A DNA stretch of 54,986 nucleotides from contig CAYJEQ010000009.1 in NCBI GenBank assembly GCA_964369235.1, positions 1-54,986 of the forward strand, written 5' to 3'. Of the stretch, positions 49,319 through 54,986 are shown one piece after another. The first letter of the stretch is position 1. The number at the start of each line of letters is the position of its first letter. A program made the translations under genes and the position numbers. The notes under the pieces were generated by a model, which was not told the origin of the DNA, did not search any database, and saw nothing but the letters and a program-made list of their open reading frames with translations. This DNA comes from CAYJEQ01 sp964369235. GTDB lineage: Bacteria; Bacillota; Clostridia; Oscillospirales; Ruminococcaceae.

Positions 49319-52300
49319 ATGGCTGTTAATAGAATTTATGTTGAGAAAAAGAGGGAGTTTGCCGCAGATGCAAACAGAACCTACGCAAGCATTATCTACA
49401 CCTATCCAGAAAGTGGCGTAACAGGTGTGCGACTACTAAATAGATATGATGTGGAAAATCTATCTAAAGAAGATTTTGACTATGCAGTTAAGACTGTATT
49501 TTCCGAGCCACAGGTAGACTATACTTATAATGAAATTCCAGATACTAATGGCTATTTATTAGCTGTAGAGTATCTACCAGGCCAGTTTGATCAGCGTGCA
49601 GATTCTGCAGCACAGTGTATACAGCTGTTTACCCAGAAAGAGCGCCCTATTATTACCAATGCAAGAATTTATATCTTTGAAGGGGATATCTCACCAGAGT
49701 ACCAAGAGAAGATTAAGAAATACATAATTAACCCAGTGGAAAGCCGTCAGGCAAGCCTAGAGCTACCTGAAACACTACAGGCTAACTACCCAGTGCCGGA
49801 AGATGTAAAAACTCTAACAGGATTTATCGGACTGGACAGAAAAGGCTTAGAGGAGTTTATCTCAGAGTATGGGCTGGCTATGGATATAGAGGATATTACC
49901 TTCTGTCAGAATTATTTTAGAGATACAGAAAACCGTGATCCTTCCATTACAGAAATTAAGATGATTGACACCTATTGGTCAGATCATTGCCGTCATACAA
50001 CCTTTGCAACTAATATTGATAATGTAGAGATTAAATGTGATTATATCAAAGAAGAATATGAACACTATCTATCTCTAAGAGAGAATTTATACCCAAATAG
50101 CAGTCGTCCTATTACCCTAATGGACATGGCAACCATCGGAGCGAAAACTCTGAAAAAAGCAGGTAAGCTAGAGTCCCTAGATGTATCTGAGGAGATTAAT
50201 GCCTGTTCTGTAAAGATTAAGGTTGACCATGATGGAGTACAGGAAGACTGGCTACTAATGTTTAAAAATGAAACCCACAATCACCCAACTGAGATTGAGC
50301 CATTTGGCGGTGCAGCAACCTGTTTAGGTGGGGCAATTCGTGACCCACTATCTGGTAGAAGCTATGTGTATCAGGCAATGAGAGTGTCCGGTGCAGCAGA
50401 TCCATTTACCACATTAGAAAATACTCTAAAGGGGAAACTGCCACAGAAGAAGCTAACAACAACAGCAGCTGCTGGGTATTCCTCCTATGGTAATCAGATT
50501 GGTCTGTGCACAGGTAATGTAAGTGAAATCTACCACCCAGGCTATGTGGCTAAACGCCTAGAAGCAGGTGCAGTAATTGCAGCAGCTCCAGCAGAGAATG
50601 TAATAAGAGAAGTTCCAGAAGCTGGCGATGTAGTAATTCTACTAGGTGGTAAAACAGGCCGTGACGGTTGTGGTGGTGCTACAGGCTCCTCTAAATCCCA
50701 CAGTGTAGATTCCCTAGAAAGCTGTGGTGCAGAGGTACAAAAAGGTAATGCTCCAGAGGAGAGAAAAATACAGCGTCTATTTAGAAATAAAGAGGCTACA
50801 ACACTTATCCGTCGTTGTAATGACTTCGGTGCAGGTGGTGTATCGGTGGCAATCGGTGAGCTAGCTGATGGGCTGTCCATTAACCTTGATAATGTTACTA
50901 AGAAGTACGACGGATTAGATGGTACCGAGCTTGCTATTAGTGAATCTCAGGAGAGAATGGCTGTAGTGGTTAGAGCAGGTGATGTAGATAGATTTATAGC
51001 TTTAGCAAATAGTGAAAATCTAGAGGCTAATCAGGTGGCAGTAGTTACAGAGGAAAAGCGTCTAGTAATGCACTGGAGAGGCGTTAAAATCGTCGACCTT
51101 AGCCGAGAATTTTTAGATTTAAACGGTGCAGTAAAGCACACTAATATAGTGGTGGAACCACCACAGCAGATTACCTCTGTAGCTAATGGCGATGTTAAAG
51201 CACAGTGGTTAGCAATGGCAGCAGACCTTAATATTGCAAGCCAGAAGGGTATGGCAGAGCGCTTTGATGCTACTGTTGGTATGGGCAGTGTTACCATGCC
51301 ATTTGGTGGAGTTCATCAGCTAACACCTACTCAGGCAATGTCAGCAAAAATCCCAGTGCTTACAGGGGATACAACAACTTGTTCCTTAATGTCATGGGGC
51401 TTTAATCCATATCTGTCCTCCCAGTCACCATACCACGGTGCAGTGGCAGCAGTGGTGGACTCAGCAGCAAAACTTATTGCTACTGGTGGTAGCAGAGCTA
51501 ATATGTGGCTATCCTTCCAGGAGTTCTTTGAGCGACTAGGTACAAACCCATCAAGATGGGGCAAGCCTTTTGCTGCACTACTAGGTGGTATTAAGGCTCA
51601 AACAGAGCTAGAAATCGGCGCTATTGGTGGTAAGGATTCCATGTCTGGTAGCTTTGAAGATATTGATGTACCACCAACACTAATCTCCTTTGCAGTTTCT
51701 GTAGGAGAAACAGGTAAGATTATTTCACCAGAGTTTAAAAAAGCTGGCAGCACAGTTTACTACATTGCACCTAGCTACAATAAGGACAAACTACCTGATT
51801 TTAAAACTGTTCGCAGAGTCTTTGACAAGGTAGAATACCTAATTAACAGTGGTAAGGTAGTGTCTGCTTGGGCTATTGGCATGGGTGGTATTGCACAGGG
51901 TATTACCAATATGGCAGTAGGTAATGGTATAGGTTTTGCCTTTGATAAGGCTTGTGAAAAACAGCCATTATTTGATAGCTGTTACGGTGGATTTATCCTA
52001 GAAGCAGCTGATAAGCTAGAAAGCACACCAGAGGCAATGGTACTAGGCGTTACAACTAAGGAATACACTGTGAAGTTTGGCGATGATATTATTGACATGG
52101 CACAGGTACAAAATATCTGGGAACAGAAGCTAGAGCCTATCTTCCCACGACTAATTAAAATGGAAGAAAAAGAAATCCCAACCTATAGCCACAGTGCTGT
52201 AGAAAGGGTTTCACCAGCTATTAAGATAGCAAAACCAAAGGTGCTTATTCCTGTATTCCCAGGTACTAATAGTGAATATGACACAGCTAGAAAATTTGCA

Positions 52301-53032
52301 GAAGCTGGTGCAGATCCAGAAATGTTTGTAATAAACACCCTAACTCCTGACCATATTGCTCAGTCTGTAGAGGCTTTTGAGAAGATGGTTAAGGCAAGCA
52401 ATATTATCGCAATCCCTGGTGGATTTTCTGGTGGTGATGAGCCAGATGGTTCTGGTAAATTTATCACAGCTTTCTTTAGAAATCCAAGAATTAAAGATGC
52501 AGTAAATGAACTTATTAAAAATGGCGATGGCTTAATGATTGGTATCTGTAATGGTTTCCAAGCACTTATTAAGCTAGGTTTAGTGCCTTATGGTGAGATT
52601 ATCGACACTGACGAAAACTGCCCAACTATTACATATAATACAATCGGTCGTCACCAATCAGGACTGGTTAACACAAGAATAGCCTCTAACAAATCCCCTT
52701 GGCTGATGCATAATAGTGTAGGCGATATACACAGTGTTGCAATATCCCATGGTGAAGGTAGATTTGTAGCAAGCCCTGAGATAGTGGCACAGCTAGCAGC
52801 CAATGGACAGATTGCTACTCAGTATGTAGATCTTGCAGGTAATCCAACTATGGATATTAGATACAATCCAAACGGTGCATTAGATGCTATTGAGGGTATC
52901 ACATCTCCAGATGGTAGAGTATTAGGTAAGATGGGACACTCCGAGCGTTGTGGAGTAAATATCTTTAAAAATATTCCTGGTGAGAAGGATCAGCTAATAT
53001 TTAAAGGTGCTGTAGACTACTACTCACTATAG
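49319..53032 (+). CDS. purL: Phosphoribosylformylglycinamidine synthase, single-chain form
   Basis: The 1237-residue enzyme converts FGAR to FGAM in purine synthesis using glutamine. It shows the N-terminal PurS-like part, the linker, two AIR-synthase-like halves (TYWSDHCRHTTF, NETHNHPTEIEPFGGAATCLGG, GGKTGRDGCGGATGS) and a C-terminal glutamine amidotransferase with FPGTNSEYD, the nucleophile in GICNGFQAL and SHGEGRF. Single-chain PurL occurs in Clostridia as well as Proteobacteria. The ATG at 49319 has GGAG 6 bases upstream. No other pur gene is adjacent, which is notable, and the duplicated leader precedes it. Confidence 0.96.
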   Translation: MAVNRIYVEKKREFAADANRTYASIIYTYPESGVTGVRLLNRYDVENLSKEDFDYAVKTVFSEPQVDYTYNEIPDTNGYLLAVEYLPGQFDQRADSAAQCIQLFTQKERPIITNARIYIFEGDISPEYQEKIKKYIINPVESRQASLELPETLQANYPVPEDVKTLTGFIGLDRKGLEEFISEYGLAMDIEDITFCQNYFRDTENRDPSITEIKMIDTYWSDHCRHTTFATNIDNVEIKCDYIKEEYEHYLSLRENLYPNSSRPITLMDMATIGAKTLKKAGKLESLDVSEEINACSVKIKVDHDGVQEDWLLMFKNETHNHPTEIEPFGGAATCLGGAIRDPLSGRSYVYQAMRVSGAADPFTTLENTLKGKLPQKKLTTTAAAGYSSYGNQIGLCTGNVSEIYHPGYVAKRLEAGAVIAAAPAENVIREVPEAGDVVILLGGKTGRDGCGGATGSSKSHSVDSLESCGAEVQKGNAPEERKIQRLFRNKEATTLIRRCNDFGAGGVSVAIGELADGLSINLDNVTKKYDGLDGTELAISESQERMAVVVRAGDVDRFIALANSENLEANQVAVVTEEKRLVMHWRGVKIVDLSREFLDLNGAVKHTNIVVEPPQQITSVANGDVKAQWLAMAADLNIASQKGMAERFDATVGMGSVTMPFGGVHQLTPTQAMSAKIPVLTGDTTTCSLMSWGFNPYLSSQSPYHGAVAAVVDSAAKLIATGGSRANMWLSFQEFFERLGTNPSRWGKPFAALLGGIKAQTELEIGAIGGKDSMSGSFEDIDVPPTLISFAVSVGETGKIISPEFKKAGSTVYYIAPSYNKDKLPDFKTVRRVFDKVEYLINSGKVVSAWAIGMGGIAQGITNMAVGNGIGFAFDKACEKQPLFDSCYGGFILEAADKLESTPEAMVLGVTTKEYTVKFGDDIIDMAQVQNIWEQKLEPIFPRLIKMEEKEIPTYSHSAVERVSPAIKIAKPKVLIPVFPGTNSEYDTARKFAEAGADPEMFVINTLTPDHIAQSVEAFEKMVKASNIIAIPGGFSGGDEPDGSGKFITAFFRNPRIKDAVNELIKNGDGLMIGICNGFQALIKLGLVPYGEIIDTDENCPTITYNTIGRHQSGLVNTRIASNKSPWLMHNSVGDIHSVAISHGEGRFVASPEIVAQLAANGQIATQYVDLAGNPTMDIRYNPNGALDAIEGITSPDGRVLGKMGHSERCGVNIFKNIPGEKDQLIFKGAVDYYSL

Positions 53033-53065
53033 TAGTGATTGTTAAAATCTAATTATCGTTAAAAT

Positions 53066-53142
53066 GGTTCTATAGCAATTGTTGGGGGGACTTCCCTCGC
53101 CGTCGGCGAGGGAAGTCACCCTAATATGATTTTATAAAGGTT
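53066..53142 (+). repeat. Dispersed hairpin element, copy E
   Basis: It begins GGTTCTATAGCAATTGTTGG and has a 13-bp stem, GACTTCCCTCGCC with GGCGAGGGAAGTC, a mismatch and then six more pairs. It follows the purL stop by 34 bases, where it could serve as a transcript end. Confidence 0.8.
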
Positions 53143-53385
53143 AAGTTGTTGAAGTATGACATAAAATTTGACAAATAGGGATTAATTGTAAGCCATAGGT
53201 GTTCACATAAGGATTAGCCCTAATATATATCTACTATAAAATATGGATAAGTTTACAATAAACCCCTATAAATAATCACAGGCATATAGTATGATTAGGT
53301 ATATATGCTTTAAATTACCACTATTATTAGAAAGTGGTAAATAAAAGTATAAGGTGAAGAAAGGTTAGAAAGGAATGAATATATT
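53143..53385 (+). promoter_or_regulatory. Upstream region of the amino-acid permease
   Basis: There is no gene. TTGACA occurs at about 53168 but without a good -10 at the right distance. A TTACCACT/AGTGGTAA hairpin (53315-53322 with 53333-53340) lies in the probable leader. GAAAGGAATG precedes the start. Confidence 0.35.
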
Positions 53386-54837
53386 ATGTCAGACAAAAGA
53401 ATAAAATTACAGAAATCCCTTACACCAGCCTCAGTATGGGCTATTGCCCTAGGCTCAATAATCGGTTGGGGGTGCTTTATACAGGGGGCAAACTGGACAG
53501 CACGAGCAGGAGGCCCATTGCCACTGTTTTTAGGTTTTATTATAGGTGGGGCACTGATGGTTATTATCGGCTATAGCTATTCCTATATGATAGCAAAATT
53601 TCCAGTAGCAGGTGGAGAATTTGCCTATGCTTATAAGGGATTTGGTAGGAAATATGCCTATATATGTGGTTGGATGCTTTCACTAGGATATATCTCCATA
53701 GTGGCACTTAACGCCACTGCTCTACCACTGCTAGTAAGCTATCTTTTTCCAGGGTTATTGGACTTTGGTTATCTATACACCGTTGCTGGCTATGATGTTT
53801 TCTTAGGTGAGGCAATGCTGTCTTGTATAGCCATTGTAATATTTGGAATTATGAACTACCGAGGTGTACGAAGTGCTGGCAATCTACAGCTAATGATGGT
53901 ACTTATTATGTGTGGTGCTGTACTAGTTTCAGTAGCTGGTGTGGTATTTACAGGTAGCTTTAACCCTCAAAGCCTTACACCCTACTACGGTGAAGGCAAA
54001 AGCTTCGCTGGTGGTTTTCTATCCATTATTGCCCTAGCACCTTTTTTATATGTAGGATTTGACTGTATACCTCAAACAGCAGAGGAATACGATTTTCCCC
54101 CAAGTAAATCAAAACTGTTAATAACTTCTTCCATTGTATCAGGTGCCCTTATCTACTGTGCAATGTCTTTAGTTACCGTTGTGGTACTGCCTTGGGGTAG
54201 CCTTGCTACTATGGTGGATAGTGTAGGTAATGCTGTTAGCTGGCACACCGGTGCTGTTTTAGAGCTTGCCATGGGTAGGTTAGGGGTGGTATTTGTTGCC
54301 CTTGCTGTTACTATGGGGATTTTTACTGGGCTTAACGGATTCTACCTAAGCTCTAGCAGACTGCTTTTTGGCATGGCTAGGGCAGAGATGCTTCCTAAGG
54401 CATTTGGCAAGGTGCATGACAGATTTAAAACCCCTCACAACTGTATTGTCTTTACAATGATGCTTTGCCTAATCTGCCCATTCTTCGGTAGACAGGTTGT
54501 AAGCTGGGTGGTGGATATGTGCTCTGTAGGTACAGCCTTTGGCTATTTCTTTACCTGTGCTACAGCATACCTACTATGTAAAGGCTCAAATAGGAAAGAG
54601 GAAATCAACGGCATAAGACCTATAACTGCCTTAATAGGTGGGTTTATTTCCTTTGGGATACTGCTATTATTAGTAGTTCCTAGCTCACCAGCCTTTATGG
54701 GCATAGAGAGTTTTATGGCTCTTGCTATATGGGTAGCCTTAGGGATAATATTCTACCTACTATCCTATAAATCCTTTATAAATATCCCAAAATCCCAGAT
54801 GGATTATATGATATTAGGGGAGTTTAAAGATTTATAA
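53386..54837 (+). CDS. APC-superfamily amino-acid permease
   Basis: The 483-residue membrane protein has about twelve hydrophobic helices and the APC-fold start ALGSIIGWGCFIQGANWTARAGG, with GGEFAYAYKGFG after helix 2 and a conserved Glu/Pro-containing PQTAEEYDFPP segment. It should import an amino acid or amine by proton coupling or exchange; the substrate cannot be told. AAAGGA lies 12 bases before the ATG. It stands alone after purL, separated by repeat copy E. Confidence 0.85.
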   Translation: MSDKRIKLQKSLTPASVWAIALGSIIGWGCFIQGANWTARAGGPLPLFLGFIIGGALMVIIGYSYSYMIAKFPVAGGEFAYAYKGFGRKYAYICGWMLSLGYISIVALNATALPLLVSYLFPGLLDFGYLYTVAGYDVFLGEAMLSCIAIVIFGIMNYRGVRSAGNLQLMMVLIMCGAVLVSVAGVVFTGSFNPQSLTPYYGEGKSFAGGFLSIIALAPFLYVGFDCIPQTAEEYDFPPSKSKLLITSSIVSGALIYCAMSLVTVVVLPWGSLATMVDSVGNAVSWHTGAVLELAMGRLGVVFVALAVTMGIFTGLNGFYLSSSRLLFGMARAEMLPKAFGKVHDRFKTPHNCIVFTMMLCLICPFFGRQVVSWVVDMCSVGTAFGYFFTCATAYLLCKGSNRKEEINGIRPITALIGGFISFGILLLLVVPSSPAFMGIESFMALAIWVALGIIFYLLSYKSFINIPKSQMDYMILGEFKDL

Positions 54838-54841
54838 TAAA

Positions 54842-54906
54842 GGCTATATAGCAAATATTGGGGTAGTACCCCAATAGAATTTTACCCCAGCAATTAATAT
54901 AGAGTC
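54842..54906 (+). repeat. Dispersed hairpin element, copy F (core deleted)
   Basis: Both flanks match copy A inverted (GCAAATATTGGGGTA on the left; ACCCCAATAGAATTTTACCCC on the right shortened here by its first base), but the inner stem and loop are gone, leaving TTGGGGTA-G-TACCCCAA. The deletion is symmetrical about the palindrome. Confidence 0.8.
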
Positions 54907-54933
54907 ATAATAAAAAAAGCCCCTATTCAGTAT

Positions 54934-54986
54934 TGAAGTGACCCCAAAAAGTTAGACGTGATATTTTATTTAAATTGTACAAATTG
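54934..54986 (+). mobile_element. Left end of an IS3-family insertion sequence
   Basis: From 54934 the sequence reads TGAAGTGACCCCAAAAAGTT followed by AGACG, the kind of terminal inverted repeat found on IS3-family (IS150-group) elements. The transposase genes would lie beyond the window. The A-rich GCCCC segment just before it (54912-54923) may be half of a terminator cut by the insertion. Confidence 0.6.

Noticed and set aside
49144..49329. An apparent coding frame spanning the N run before purL
   Set aside because: It exists only because unknown bases are read as codons; the flanking DNA is the duplicated leader.

Overview
The window is AT-rich chromosomal DNA from a low-GC, Gram-positive anaerobe, most likely a spore-forming member of the Clostridia. 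The evidence is a class II (B12-dependent) ribonucleotide reductase, a single-chain PurL of about 1240 residues, MutS2, GGGAG/AAAGGA-type ribosome sites with ATG, GTG and TTG starts, a near-perfect SigK-type promoter, and a citrate-fermentation locus. I cannot name the genus from the sequence.

Layout. 1-570: two identical tRNA-Glu genes, a terminator and a MITE-like element. 570-3670: a GNAT acetyltransferase and a translationally coupled pair of membrane GGDEF proteins. 4000-8800: a divergent four-gene cluster of probable spore-surface proteins: two short paralogues, an unknown charged protein, and a 978-residue DUF11/SdrD_B-type protein that carries half of the short paralogues' motif at its C-terminus. 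8950-16150: a VOC protein, a CitA/CitB-type two-component system and the divergent citDEF-transporter operon. 16170-18270: a Cys-rich miniprotein, a FetAB-type ABC exporter and its divergent PadR-type regulator. 18820-30000: a membrane LysM-G5-M23 peptidase, a 1335-residue PAS/GAF/GGDEF/EAL protein, MutS2 and a Cache-GGDEF protein. 30450-34540 (minus strand): an unusual nuclease-fold (EEP) protein, MsrAB and CinA. 35560-39400: proBA and three small proteins. 39570-48850: an output-less sensor, NrdJ, UvrC, MurI, GAPDH and MtaB. 48900-54840: a tandemly duplicated leader containing an assembly gap, PurL and an amino-acid permease. The window ends in the left end of an IS3-type element.

How the genes work together. 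The citrate genes make one unit: sensor and regulator, ACP, two lyase subunits and a 2-hydroxycarboxylate transporter. Lyase maturation genes are not in the window. Four GGDEF proteins (one with an intact EAL domain) indicate heavy use of c-di-GMP. Much of the rest is housekeeping: DNA repair, dNTP supply, proline, purine and D-glutamate synthesis, glycolysis and tRNA modification.

The noncoding DNA is unusually rich. It holds (i) a structured leader shared almost base for base by cinA and murI, with a shorter relative before proB; (ii) a dispersed hairpin element of about 90 bp in at least six copies whose arms change in step; (iii) a 137-bp tandem repeat with three nested hairpins; (iv) a 200-bp duplicated multi-hairpin leader before purL; and (v) tandem NrdR-type boxes before nrdJ and a palindromic operator before the PadR gene. 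The leader family and the spore-surface cluster are the best candidates for something undescribed. All functional calls are from reading motifs by eye; no searches were run.
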